DNA of 64,000 nt, taken from positions 1,987,501 through 2,051,500 of the forward strand of contig CP012816.1 in the NCBI GenBank assembly GCA_001936135.1, in the 5' to 3' direction. Source of the stretch: Saccharomycopsis fibuligera x Saccharomycopsis cf. fibuligera. Taxonomy: Eukaryota > Ascomycota > Saccharomycetes > Ascoideales > Saccharomycopsidaceae. The notes beneath the pieces were generated by a model. It saw nothing but the letters and a program-made list of their open reading frames with translations, did no database searches and had not been told where the DNA came from. A program made the position numbers and the translations under genes. Below are positions 34,111 through 45,795 of the stretch, piece by piece (position 1 is the first letter of the stretch; each line of letters starts with the position of its first letter).

Positions 34111-34635
34111 TGTTGCGTCTCGATAGTTTTAATGCAAAATAAAAAAACTCCGACCATCAGGTGAAGCGCGTGACTTTGTAAATACGAGTCGTTTTCGTCT
34201 CTCGTTCTTCGTTTCTGACTTTAATCGCTAATTGTTGAAATGAATCTCAGAATACGGAGCCAAATTGAACATTTTGTTGAATGTAAAAAAAGCACACAAA
34301 ACACAAAGACAATAATCCAGTGATGTCACAGCCTCTTAAAACTTTTTTGCCTTAGTACCAAGGTAGACCTGAAAACCGCTTATGAGATTGAATATCGCAA
34401 TATTCAAGCGGTGGAATAACAAAAGTTTTTGCACTGTCATATATATATATAGATTTAGTCAGTTAAAAATAAATATGTTTTGCGGTATTACTGGCATTTT
34501 TAACACGTGCCACCAGCTTCTCGTTACAATTCAAAACAGCCAAGCAGGGAGCAAGAATTGCGCCTGGCAGCCTAAACGTAAAGTGGCAACCTTGTGACAC
34601 CAGTGCAAACGTAGTGGGACTGCTGAATTCATATA

Positions 34636-34638
<3 letters not shown>

Positions 34639-34680
<42 letters not shown>
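34639..34680. repeat. A42 homopolymer
   Basis: Uninterrupted 42-nt A run, the longest A tract in the window. Confidence 0.95.
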
Positions 34681-34682
<2 letters not shown>

Positions 34683-37437
34683 ATATTGTAAAACAGTTGA
34701 AACAGTTATTGTCACCCCAGATTATCTAATGCCATCCACAAGAAGCCAAGACCAAGCCTAAATCTGCATGGATTGATTCATCCTGATGATAACTTGATGG
34801 CTGCACTTAGTAGCTTTTTATGTTTGCTTTGAGTTTCATAATAGAGCCTTTTTCCTGGTTTTGTCGTGTTATGTCTGTCTCAATTCATCTTTCGTGCTCC
34901 TCGGTTCAGTATATATAGCTTTGCGTTCAGATTGCTTCAGTATTATTTGTTTTGATTTTGTGTTGATTTTGTATTGATTGTGTTTACACTTGATGGAAAC
35001 GTAAACAAATAAAAGACTAAACTTTAATCAAAATAGCGCGATTGTGTGATGCAGGAGAAGAAATACGCATCTGCGACTATCATGTAGCTAGCAGTAGAAA
35101 GTTGGCGCACAATTACAGAATTACAAAATAATCTAAATTGGTGCAGCAGAGTAAATTGAAGGAAAAATTTTTTTTCCTCTCTATAATTTAATTTTCTGTT
35201 GGTTTGAACGGCTACAACACCTGTTACAACGGCCAACTTTTTGAGAAATTTTTGCTGTTGCCGTTGCCGGTTCATCCACCCCTGATACTGTGTCTTTTTG
35301 CCCCGGATTAAATCAATAATTTTTTTGATTACCCACAGGCCGCTACGGGAACAGAGCAAAGCAGAGCAGAGCTGGATGGAGTTCCAAAACATTTAGCAGT
35401 AAATCTCTTCTGTGTCTCGGTTTTTGTTCACTAAAGAGCATTATCAGAATAGCGGACTCTATTGTGTGCCATGTGTATCTACTTTTGAGTCTGTAAATCA
35501 TTTATGTAAAACAACAATTTGCGCAACAGGCAAGCTTAAGTTTACAAGAAGATTGAAAGAAAGTGGCATTTGGCGCAAAAAGGCTGCTTGTGTAGCGGTA
35601 TTATTGTCCGGTGATGACACTGTGGATGCTGGCTGATATTTACCAGAAGAAATCGAGTCAGGTCACATTAATTACGGTTTGATAGATAGGCCCCCCGTGC
35701 AATAGTAGCCGAGCTGATTGCTGGAGTTTTCGTAGAGGCTCGGCAAACGGTCTTCAATGCCGATATGCGGTTTCGCAGCGAGAACTATTTGCTAGCCCAA
35801 ACAAGTCAAAACAAATGTGGAAGACAAAACAAACAACAGTGAAAGAATATCAAAAAGGAAAAAAAAATTTTTTTTTCTCTTCTTTCCCCTATTTTGGCGA
35901 ATTGCGTAGTTTACGTGCACCGTTGGCGGATTGTTGCTTCGTTTACTGCTTCACACATTGCCAAGTGGCGGGGGCCTCCCTTTTACTGTATATGTATCTC
36001 ATCGCCCATGTACGAAGATAACGTAAGAAGAAAGCCAGCGTGCACTGGAGTGTTGTTTTGCTTCTAAGAGTTTCAGCACATAGCTAGCAGTGAAAAGAGC
36101 CCTCAAGTGTACCGTCCCGGCAGAAATCGTCTGGATAGAGTGAGAGCGAGGTGTGCTGCTGCGGCGCGCTGCGCAGATGCGTGGCCAGGAGCGCTAAGAA
36201 GCAAAATGGTGCAGTAACACACAGCGAGAGAGGATTCTTTTTTGTATGCAAAGGCTTCCGAAAATAGCTGCGACGGTGACAAAAACAGAAGCGCAGCTCC
36301 CGCTTCCTGAGGTTCCGGTTGGAAAACCAGCACACGACAGAGCACATGGCATGAACATTGGTGGTTCAGCCACGAGCTATCCATATTGTAACTGAATAAA
36401 ACGGTTGAAAAACACGCAGAAAAACTGAAGACAAACAACTGTACAAAAGAGCAATTGTCGAAACAGCTCCCAGAGGGATAGATGGAAGAAAATGTTGTAA
36501 ATAAATAGGGAGTTCCTCTCGTACAAAAATAATGTGGTCATCGAGGAAATTGTCGCACAGACACAGGCTACTGGCCCTAGTAAACAAAAAACGGACGGAA
36601 AATGCTAATGAGAGAAAGTAAAAAAAAGCACTCAAAACCTGCGGTCTTACTGCAATAACGGCGATGGAGTTTCCAGTTGTTGCCGTAATCCGATCACCAG
36701 CATTAAAATAGGAGAAATGAGCTTTAGTAATCGCGATGATACTATACATAGTAATGATAAGCTCAACAGTGGGCGTGGCACACGGAAATCCGCTTTATTC
36801 AGTAAAATGCAGTTCGTGTTCCCCTGCGGAGCAGCAATGAGTTACCATTGTGAATTAACACTACGGCGCCAATTACGTGCACGTTGTTGTATATTGTAAC
36901 AGTAAATAATATTCAAGTGCCACCAGAAAGCCTCGACGAAAAAGAAACAACAGCAATTGAACCTAAATCTTGAGGAGGAGGACCCTAGCGAAAAAAAAAA
37001 ACGGTCGCCGGGTTCATTGCCCACACTGTCTATAGAATACACACCCAACTACAACGAACGCTCAGCTCCGGTAAATCTCTGAGTAGCGTCACTATCGACA
37101 GAATCGCCTATATACCCTTCTTGAGGCTGGCTGCCGTGGAAGGTGGGCATGGCAGACTGCCACAAAATCCCGCGTATGGCCTCGGAAGGCCAATCACGGC
37201 GCGGCAAAAGTTTTTCTCAGCGCTGCAAGGCCGGTTTCTCGTTTGGGACGGTCCTTTTCGTCAGAGTTTTCTTTTGGGCTGGAGTTTATCGTGCAGCGCA
37301 GACTGCATGATTGGATGCGTCGACGTGCAGCAAACAGCCTGATTGGCCACATTCGAAAATGTCCACTCTTACACATCTAGCACCACCGATTTTCATTTAA
37401 ATATCCAGACATTCCAAGGATTTCTACCACAGCTTTC

Positions 37438-37560
37438 CCTTCATTTGTTTTTCCTTCCTTTTGTCTTTTCTTTTTTTTCTCTTTTACTTCTTACTCTCGT
37501 TGTCCACTTCTTTCTGATTTGTCTTTTCATTTGCTACCAGTTAAATACCCCTCTATCTTT
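37438..37560 (+). promoter_or_regulatory. Pyrimidine-rich PMA1 promoter/leader
   Basis: Strongly T/C-rich stretch with repeated CTTTT and TTCCTT words ending about 100 bp before the PMA1 ATG. Such tracts mark start-site regions of highly expressed yeast genes. No clear Rap1 site was found. Confidence 0.5.
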
Positions 37561-37658
37561 CTAATAGTGGCTCACCTCTATTCAGGAATTTAGTTACTAT
37601 TTAAAAAAACAAACTGGAGAAATCAAAATCCTGAAAAGACCGAAAGGATAATTCCACA

Positions 37659-40391
37659 ATGTCTAGCGAAAAGCCTGTTGAAACAGGAGCTACTGAGCCA
37701 ATTGCTGAAAAGGCTCCAAAAGCTGCCCCAGCTCTCGACGCTGAAGATGATGAAGACGAAGACATCGATCAATTGATTGCTGATCTTCAATCTAATCACG
37801 GTCTTGAAGATGGTGAAGAGGATGAAGAAGACAATCACGCCACTTCTTACAGACCAGTTCCTGAGGAATTGTTGCAAACTGACCCACAACAAGGTTTGAG
37901 CGACGAGGAAGTTAGAAAGAGAAGAAAGAAGTATGGTCTTAACCAAATGGCCGAAGAAAAAGAAAACTTGTTTGTCAAGTTTGCTATGTTCTTCATTGGT
38001 CCAATCCAATTCGTTATGGAAGCCGCTGCTATTTTGGCTGCCGGTTTGGAAGATTGGGTTGATTTTGGTGTTATTTGTGGTTTGTTAGCTTTGAACGCTT
38101 TCGTCGGTTTCATCCAAGAGTTCCAAGCTGGTTCTATTGTTGATGAATTGAAGAAAACTTTGGCTAACTCCGCTTTCGTCATCAGAAACGGTCAATTGGT
38201 TGAAATTCCAGCCAATGAAGTTGTTCCTGGTGAAATCTTGCAATTGGAAGAAGGTACTGTTGTCCCAGCCGATGGTAGATTAGTTATTGAAGACTGTTTC
38301 TTGCAAGTCGATCAATCTGCTATCACTGGTGAATCCTTGGCTGTCGACAAACACCACGGTGATGACATGTTCTCCTCTTCTACTGTTAAGAGAGGTGAAA
38401 CCTTCATGATTGTCACTGCTACTGGTGACAACACCTTCGTCGGTAGAGCCGCTGCCTTGGTTAACAAGGCTTCTGCCGGTTCTGGTCACTTTACTGAAGT
38501 TTTGAACGGTATTGGTACTGCTTTGTTGGTTTGTGTTATTGTTACTTTGTTAGTTATCTGGACTGCTTGTTTCTACAGAACCTCCAAGATTGTCAGAATT
38601 TTGAGATACACCTTGGCCATCACCATTGTTGGTGTTCCAGTTGGTTTGCCAGCTGTCGTTACCACCACTATGGCTGTCGGTGCTGCTTACTTGGCTCAAA
38701 AGAAAGCTATTGTCCAAAAATTGTCTGCTATTGAATCTTTGGCCGGTGTTGAAATCTTGTGTTCTGACAAAACCGGTACTTTGACCAAGAACAAGTTGTC
38801 TCTTTACGAACCATACACTGTTGCTGGTGTTACTGCTGACGAATTGATGTTGACCGCTACCTTGGCCGCTTCTAGAAAGAAGAAGGGTTTGGATGCTATC
38901 GATAAGGCCTTCTTGAAATCTTTGATCAACTACCCACGTGCTAAAGCCGCTATGCCTCAATACAAGGTCTTGGAATTCCATCCATTTGACCCTGTCTCAA
39001 AGAAGGTTGTTGCATTAGTTGAATCTCCAGAAGGTGAAAAGATTATCTGTGTTAAAGGTGCTCCATTGTTCGTTTTGAAAACCGTTGAAGAAGACCACCC
39101 AATCCCAGAAGATGTTCACGAAGCTTACGAAAACAAGGTTGCCGAATTTGCTTCCAGAGGTTTCAGATCTTTGGGTGTTGCTAGAAAGAGAGGTGAAGGT
39201 CACTGGGAAATTATGGGTATTATGCCATGTTTGGATCCACCAAGAGATGACACTGCTCAAACTGTCAGTGAAGCTAGAATTTTGGGTTTGAGAGTTAAGA
39301 TGTTGACTGGTGATGCTGTCGGTATTGCTAAGGAAACTTGTCGTCAATTGGGTCTTGGTACTAACATTTACAATGCTGAAAGATTGGGTTTGTCTGGCGG
39401 TGGTGACATGGCCGGCTCTGAAATTGCTGACTTTGTTGAAAACGCTGACGGTTTTGCTGAAGTTTTCCCTCAACACAAGTACAATGCTGTTGAAATTTTG
39501 CAAAACAGAGGTTACTTGGTTGCCATGACTGGTGATGGTGTTAACGATGCTCCATCTTTGAAGAAAGCTGATACTGGTATTGCTGTCGAAGGTGCTTCTG
39601 ACGCTGCTAGATCTGCTGCTGATATTGTTTTCCTTGCTCCAGGTTTGTCTGCTATCATTGATGCTTTGAAGACCTCCAGACAAATTTTCCACAGAATGTA
39701 CGCTTACGTTGTTTACAGAATTGCTTTGTCCTTGCACTTGGAATTGTTCTTGGGTTTGTGGATTGCTATCTTGAACAGATCTTTGGACATTAACTTGGTT
39801 GTTTTCATTGCTATTTTCGCTGATGTTGCTACTTTGGCTATTGCTTACGACAATGCTCCATACGCTAAGGCTCCTGTCAAGTGGAACTTGCCAAGACTTT
39901 GGGGTATGTCTATTGTCTTGGGTGTTATTTTGGCTGTTGGTACTTGGATCACTTTGACCACTATGTTCGTCAAGAAGGGTGGTATTATCCAAAACTTCGG
40001 TGCTATTGATGGTGTTTTGTTCTTGCAAATCTCTTTGACTGAAAACTGGTTGATTTTCATCACCAGAGCCCAAGGTCCATTCTGGTCATCCATTCCATCC
40101 TGGCAATTGTCCGGTGCCGTCTTGATTGTCGACATCGTTGCTACTTGTTTCACCTTGTTCGGCTGGTGGTCTCAAAACTGGACTGACATCGTTACTGTTG
40201 TCAGAGTCTGGATTTGGTCTTTCGGTGTCTTCTGTGTCATGGGCGGTGCTTATGTTTTGATGTCTGAATCTGAAGCTTTCGACAGATTTATGAACGGTAA
40301 GCCAATTAAAGAAAAAGCTCCAAGCAGATCTTTGGAAGATTTCGTTGTTGCTATGAGAAGAGTCTCTACCCAACACGAAAAATCTGGTTAA
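37659..40391 (+). CDS. PMA1: Plasma-membrane H+-ATPase Pma1
   Basis: 910 residues, within a few of S. cerevisiae Pma1 (918). It is a P3A-type ATPase that pumps protons out of the cell and sets the plasma-membrane potential and cytosolic pH. Visible: an acidic N-terminus ([15 protein letters not shown]), the actuator TGES motif ([10 protein letters not shown]), the phosphorylation site [18 protein letters not shown] at the nucleotide site, [13 protein letters not shown], and [14 protein letters not shown]. About ten membrane helices are expected, and the regulatory tail ends [11 protein letters not shown], with the Ser/Thr pair used for glucose activation. NRSLDINL and [11 protein letters not shown] are Candida-like. 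Codon choice is extreme (TTG for Leu, GGT, GCT) and no in-frame CTG occurs, as expected for one of the most expressed yeast genes. Confidence 0.99.
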   Translation: MSSEKPVETGATEPIAEKAPKAAPALDAEDDEDEDIDQLIADLQSNHGLEDGEEDEEDNHATSYRPVPEELLQTDPQQGLSDEEVRKRRKKYGLNQMAEEKENLFVKFAMFFIGPIQFVMEAAAILAAGLEDWVDFGVICGLLALNAFVGFIQEFQAGSIVDELKKTLANSAFVIRNGQLVEIPANEVVPGEILQLEEGTVVPADGRLVIEDCFLQVDQSAITGESLAVDKHHGDDMFSSSTVKRGETFMIVTATGDNTFVGRAAALVNKASAGSGHFTEVLNGIGTALLVCVIVTLLVIWTACFYRTSKIVRILRYTLAITIVGVPVGLPAVVTTTMAVGAAYLAQKKAIVQKLSAIESLAGVEILCSDKTGTLTKNKLSLYEPYTVAGVTADELMLTATLAASRKKKGLDAIDKAFLKSLINYPRAKAAMPQYKVLEFHPFDPVSKKVVALVESPEGEKIICVKGAPLFVLKTVEEDHPIPEDVHEAYENKVAEFASRGFRSLGVARKRGEGHWEIMGIMPCLDPPRDDTAQTVSEARILGLRVKMLTGDAVGIAKETCRQLGLGTNIYNAERLGLSGGGDMAGSEIADFVENADGFAEVFPQHKYNAVEILQNRGYLVAMTGDGVNDAPSLKKADTGIAVEGASDAARSAADIVFLAPGLSAIIDALKTSRQIFHRMYAYVVYRIALSLHLELFLGLWIAILNRSLDINLVVFIAIFADVATLAIAYDNAPYAKAPVKWNLPRLWGMSIVLGVILAVGTWITLTTMFVKKGGIIQNFGAIDGVLFLQISLTENWLIFITRAQGPFWSSIPSWQLSGAVLIVDIVATCFTLFGWWSQNWTDIVTVVRVWIWSFGVFCVMGGAYVLMSESEAFDRFMNGKPIKEKAPSRSLEDFVVAMRRVSTQHEKSG

Positions 40392-41016
40392 ACTGAGAGT
40401 CTTAAATTTCTAAGATTTTTCTCAACTAGATTTTTTTTTCTACTCCGTATAAATTTTTTTTATCTTTATGATTGATTTCCATTTGCTCATTTTATCCCCT
40501 CTTAATTACCATTTCAATAGTTAATTATTAATTCTTTGAAAAAATAATAATAACTTATTTTATTAATATTCTATCTACTATTTCGGCTTGTAAAGTTTAC
40601 TGCCTAGTTTGTAGTATAATGGATTTGTAAGTCTCTTTACAAATATTTGTAGAATGTGGTATGAAAATATGATGTTTATCAAGAGTGGCAGATTGTCCGT
40701 GCGTTTAATTTGTTTTATAGCTTTGAACTATTTCATGGCTATTGAAGCAGATTTACAAGGCATTCTTGACAGAACCCTAAATTCTGAGCGATTCTTGCCC
40801 AATTTTTATATAAGGGAATACTCCTCAGATTAGCCATACTATCAGCTAGTAAATTTTAACTTCTTTGGTCTGTAAGCAGCACTAATTTAGCTATAAAGTC
40901 TTATCGATAGATGTTGAGAAACTTTCCGGCGACAGAAAAAGAAATGAAGTTCAAATGCACGTTACAGCGGGTATCGCATAATCAATAAGATGAACTTTTT
41001 ATTTTAAGCATATAAG

Positions 41017-41046
41017 GATCACTAGTCTTGTGATCACTAGTCTTGA
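41017..41046. repeat. 15-bp tandem duplication
   Basis: Two adjacent copies of GATCACTAGTCTTGT/A, differing only at the last base. Confidence 0.9.
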
Positions 41047-41190
41047 CGCTACCTTCCATAACTGGCCATATTTCCTAGAGGCACCACAGCACAGGTAAAG
41101 CCGATACCTAATAAAATAAACCAAAATGCTTTAGTGTAACGTAGTGTCAAGCATAAAACCGTTACAAATCTGCAAATGTGTTAAAAAGGC

Positions 41191-41215
41191 AAAAAAAAAA
41201 AAAAAAAAAAAAAAA
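41191..41215. repeat. A25 homopolymer
   Basis: Uninterrupted 25-nt A run in the PMA1-YCK2 intergenic region. Confidence 0.95.
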
Positions 41216-43049
41216 GGGCGAGCACTAAATGGTATAGTTCTTGAGCAATGATGGCAGTATAGGATGATTGAGTAAAATGATTTAGTAAAGGATATCAATA
41301 CGGAGAAGGCACTCTGGTAAGCAAGCAAACGAGCAAGCCACTTACTGAAGAAGAGCAAGTATTTTCTATGAAACAGATAGTTGAAAATTAACCGGCACCA
41401 CATAGTCAAACATACTGTAATCCAAAAGATGGTTTAAGTAAAGTGCATGAAAACAGTGATGCTTGAGTCAATGTGTACCATCACATCAACCTAATAAAGA
41501 TGATGATGCGGTCCCGCTATGGCCTTCGGTCCTGGAACACATGCTTAGAAATATGCTCATTTGTGTGGATATACAAATACCTACTGTGCCAAAAGTGCAC
41601 TGATGAACATTATAAAGTAGAATCACTAAACAGTTTGGAAAGAAGGCGAATTTATGGTTGATGTATACACACATGAAGCATACAATATTATGAAGCATAT
41701 AATATTATGTAGCAAATTTGTGATACAATATAATAAAATGTAATACAGAAAAGACACAAGCTACAAGCAGACTGCCCTATCCTAGTCTAGTGTGTACTTC
41801 ATAGCAAGCCAGCAAGTGACTTTCCATTAGAACATATCATATTATACTAATTATACTATACTAATTATTGCGCTATATAGTGCCAATAGTTCATAGTTCG
41901 TTAATTTTTAGAATCGCAAGGAAAACAAAGCTTAGTTGAAAGTAATTCGCATCACGTTGGCTTAGCCAGGCACGCCTAATTGCAATTTACAGCGATTGCT
42001 GGCGTACGCCGCACGATGTATTTGTGTGATGTGACATGATATGGTGTCCACCAAAGCATTTTGATTCGATTTAAACCGAATCAGTTAAAAAATTTGAAAA
42101 ACTTCCAAGTATGTTACGCTCTACAACTGTGTGTGGCGCGTACGTCACTCGTTCATCAACGGTAATAATAGTAATTCATGACAGCCATCTTAATGTCATA
42201 GCATAGCATTGACTAAGTGCACACACTATAAATTATAGTCTTTATAAAAACGGTCAATTGACATTATTGACTCAACAATATATTTAAGTGTAGAATGATA
42301 ATTTCAAAACATTTTAACAAAAGTTTGCATCTATAACAGATTTTACGAATGTTTCAGTATGTATGATATAGCAGTAGGCGCAAAAATGTAGCGCCTACGT
42401 GTCGAGTACTTGCATTTCTGACGGCACTTTGGTGCATTTACATGTCATTGAATACCCAAATGGAATAAAAAATCAAAAGTAACGCTATATTATAGAAACA
42501 AAAATCAAATGAAAAGTAACAAAAATTATCTTATAAAGAGAAGAACATTGTTTTTTTTTTTTTCTATGGCATAAGATCTTGACGGTTTCTTTCGACATGA
42601 AAAACAAATAAAAATGCTATCTTTGTTTTTTTCCAAAAAAGGATGATGAAGATAATATAAATTAATTCAAATGTGAAGTGCGCCATCATGTGATGAAACT
42701 GTAGAATTAACTAAAATCAAACAGAAAAGAAAACCTAATTTCATGCTATATTGGTAAGAATAAAGTGATGAAATAACTAAAAAGCAACAATAAAAAAATT
42801 AATGAAGAAAATTATAAGTAAGCAGAGTAACAGTTGAGATAAAATGAGCTAAGATGAAGTGAACAAGAAGTGATTCAGTGATGAAATGAGACAGATAATA
42901 GTAGAAAAAATGTAAACAGAAAGATAAAAACAAATGATCTAGCACTTTTCTTTTTATTTTTAATCAAAAATCAAAATTAAATTTTTATGACAAAAACGAT
43001 GTGAAGAAAAAAAAATGAGATAACAAAATAAAAACGGGAAGGCTAAGAT

Positions 43050-44462
43050 TTAGAAACAGCAGAGCTTAGAAAAAAACCCACCGGATTCCTCTTCGTCCTT
43101 ACTTTGCTTTTGAGATGCACGAACTCTAGCATCAACAGCAGCATTGGTGCCAGTATTATTATTAGTGTTACTTCTGAGTTTATTATCGGTTTGACCATTA
43201 CTGGTTTGAATATTGTGAGTGTCAGCAGTGGCAATATGCTTTGGTGCAGCCACACCTGGTTGAATACTATTAACAAGATTTTGGCCACTGCTTTTTGGAT
43301 TTGGAGTACGAATTGGTTGGTTAGTTTGTAGTTGAGTTGCAGAAGTGTTTTTTGATGGGTAAGTATTTTGCTGGTGTTGGGGCACACGACTTCTTCTTTG
43401 ACGATGATGTTTTTCTCTTTCTCCTGGTGGATTAGGGTGACCATATCCATGTAAATTTGGCTTCTTGTTAATGGCATAATCCCAGCCTCTACCACCGTTA
43501 AGTTTCATCCAATCGTATTTGCCGTCCGCTTTTTCTCCTATATCATCCAAGACACTTAACAATAATCTTCTGTAGCCTTCATAATCAGGAATCTGATCAA
43601 ATCCTAAGCTTCTAACGGTTTCCAAGTATTGAGCAAATTGTCTTGGTAAACCGGCGCAAAGTTCCAATACTGGTGTAGATCTCTTTTTTTCACCAATCTT
43701 TTCATATTTCTGTTTATTGGTTGGGGCTTTTAAACCTTGCCATGGCAACTGGCCTCTCAAAAAGTAGAAAAATACATGACCCAAAGCTTCTAAATCATCC
43801 CTTCTAGATTGTTCTCTTCCTAAATGAGTATTAACAGACATATATCTGGCAGTACCACTCAATGATTTTTTCTCTCTGTATGGGATATGCTGTTTTGTTC
43901 TTTGATCAATGTAAAATTTGGCCATGCCAAAATCAACCAAATGAACAGAGTTCTCATCAGTTTGACCAAGTCTACCGATCAAGAAGTTATCTGGTTTGAT
44001 ATCTCTGTAAATCAAATCGTGATTGTGTATGGTCTCAATCAAACTCAACATCTGCACGGCTACCTGAACAGTAGTTTTAACAGAAAATCTTCTTCCACAC
44101 CAGTCAAACAAATCTTCCAAAGATGGACCCAATAAGTCGATGACCAAGATGTTATGCAAACCTTCTTGACCAAAGTAGTAAGCAGAAGGTACCCCCTTGC
44201 TGCCAGTCAAAAACTTGTAAGTTTTGTATTCGTCTCTAAGCTGAGGAGCTTCGGTTTTTCTTGGTTCAAATTTGATGGCTACTGGGACATTATTGATAAT
44301 GTTGACACCTTCAAAAATAACCCCAAATGAACCTTCACCAATTTTTTTGCCGATCTTGTAGTGCAAACCGACAACAGTATTGTTGCTGCTAGAGTTTGCG
44401 CTAGCAGAGGACTGCTGGTGCAGCTCACCTTTTTGATATTGGGATGACAATCTATTACTCAT
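43050..44462 (-). CDS. YCK2: Plasma-membrane casein kinase I (Yck1/2 type)
   Basis: 470 residues. Kinase domain at about 35-320: IGKKIGEGSFGVIFEG loop, VAIKFEPRKTEAPQL with the ATP lysine, LIYRDIKPDNFLIG catalytic loop, VDFGMAKFY, and the CK1 motif REQSRRDDLEALGHVFFYF. This matches S. cerevisiae Yck1/Yck2 over the whole domain. They act at the plasma membrane in nutrient-sensor signalling, endocytosis and morphogenesis. The C-terminal third is Gln/Asn/Thr-rich. The end is FFSKLCCF: the two cysteines would be palmitoylated by Akr1, but unlike Yck2, which ends in CC, there is one more residue (Phe). Start ATG at 44462 gives MSNRLSSQYQK. Confidence 0.96.
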   Translation of the reverse strand: MSNRLSSQYQKGELHQQSSASANSSSNNTVVGLHYKIGKKIGEGSFGVIFEGVNIINNVPVAIKFEPRKTEAPQLRDEYKTYKFLTGSKGVPSAYYFGQEGLHNILVIDLLGPSLEDLFDWCGRRFSVKTTVQVAVQMLSLIETIHNHDLIYRDIKPDNFLIGRLGQTDENSVHLVDFGMAKFYIDQRTKQHIPYREKKSLSGTARYMSVNTHLGREQSRRDDLEALGHVFFYFLRGQLPWQGLKAPTNKQKYEKIGEKKRSTPVLELCAGLPRQFAQYLETVRSLGFDQIPDYEGYRRLLLSVLDDIGEKADGKYDWMKLNGGRGWDYAINKKPNLHGYGHPNPPGEREKHHRQRRSRVPQHQQNTYPSKNTSATQLQTNQPIRTPNPKSSGQNLVNSIQPGVAAPKHIATADTHNIQTSNGQTDNKLRSNTNNNTGTNAAVDARVRASQKQSKDEEESGGFFSKLCCF

Positions 44463-45795
44463 TTCTGTGATTTAGTGATGAACTTGAGAGAAGCTGATAG
44501 GCCGCGTTTGTGAGAGTCCAGGGGAAACAAAACAGGGAAACAAAAAGGAAATCAAGCAGAAGACAAGAAATAACGATGAACAGAGAAGTGGGAACGGAAA
44601 TGATAAATAACAGACGACAAGTATTGGTGCGAATGCGACAAACGTCTAACGAAAAAACAGAATGAGTGGGCAAGGAATATGAATGCTAGTATTATGGACA
44701 CGAATGCGAACGTGTAGAATTTCAGGAACTTCTAGCAGTGAGAAAGTGACAAAGAAATAACCACAAACTGGGAACAAAGCAGAGATGCAGAAAGATTATA
44801 ACAGGTGAAGAGGAAAAAGTGTTGCTTTTTTTCTTATTTTTTTTTTTTGTATTCTGTATTTTGTATTTTTTACTTTTTTTTTTCCGCCTGAGATTTAGGT
44901 TGCACTTTGCTTTTTTTTCTTTGTGAGTAGTAATCAGCAGCCGACTGAGAATAAGCAAGAAGAAGTCAAAGACGAAACGGTCAACCGATGCAACAGAGAC
45001 AAATAAAAGTGCCGCTGAAGGTGAAATCTGGTTTGGGTTCACGCCAACGTGGATATGCCAGCTGTTAAAGAAGGTTCGCTAAGCAGCCAATAATACTGTA
45101 CTCTGTACTATAGACAGTAGGAATAAAGTAGCAAATTCGCGGACGGCGCTATGTGCAGAGACAGAATGACTGAGGTGCCAGCTATGCCGTAACGCTGGGC
45201 GGTAAGTGGTGAGCGGGTGGTGGATAGGCAGACAGAACAGGGCTGATCTGGACAGGAATCTATAGCTATTTTGCAAACCAAAAGTGGACAAGAATTGTGG
45301 ACGACAGAATGGATGGCACAAAACAGCTCGATGGCAAGTGGTGGACAGATGAGATATAAGTTGAGCTAGCTGAGTTGAGTAGAGTACAGCAGTTAATTAA
45401 GCGCTCACACTGTGGCCACAGCGTAAAATATTAATAGCAGCAGGCTTTTCTGCTGCTTTTGCTTCTCGTTTCTTTTTTTTTGGGTTCTGGCTGATTCGGA
45501 CCCAGGGGCTCGCAACCAACGAGGTTTCTTGAGCGGAAATCGTTGCCCTGTGGACACATGCGTCGTATTGCTTCCTATGGCATGTGAGCGCAGCAAGTCT
45601 TACCGGCTGCCCGGCTCAACACTCTGTAGAGTGCCTATAGCATAAGTTTAGTGTTCTCAGTCTCCACTTATCATGAATCGCTAGCCAGTAGTAGAGGTCG
45701 AGACTTCTATTGATAAGGCAGACTCTTTTCTGCAACGACATTTGACACTCCAACATTTACCAATCACTACCACTCCCTCGCAGACACCTTACACG
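44463..45795. other. 1.3-kb divergent promoter, YCK2 / zinc-cluster gene
   Basis: Large shared upstream region with T-rich tracts near 44828-44883. Minus-strand open frames up to 106 codons are not supported. Likely contains regulatory sites for both genes. Confidence 0.5.

Larger units (their letters stand above)
32052..37658. other. 5.6-kb gene-poor region upstream of PMA1
   Basis: No gene I can support. Contains A runs at 32895-32918 and 34639-34680, a repeated TTTTAGTTTAT motif near 33285-33310, a GC-rich island at about 33935-34110, and the PMA1 promoter and pyrimidine-rich leader in the last about 600 bp. Open frames at 35024-35392 and 36084-36749 lack support. Confidence 0.5.
40392..43049. 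other. 2.7-kb intergenic, PMA1 to YCK2
   Basis: Convergent 3' flanks, unusually long for convergent yeast genes. Contains a 15-bp direct repeat (41017-41046), an A run (41191-41215) and AT-rich repeats near 41676-41710 and 41840-41870. No gene seen. Confidence 0.55.

Noticed and set aside
36084-36749. Overlapping minus-strand frames of 87-127 codons
   Set aside because: They overlap one another in different frames, have Phe/Ser-rich composition and no domain.
39015-40073. 352-codon minus-strand open frame inside PMA1
   Set aside because: Shadow of PMA1: the strong TTG/GGT/GCT codon bias keeps the antisense frame open.
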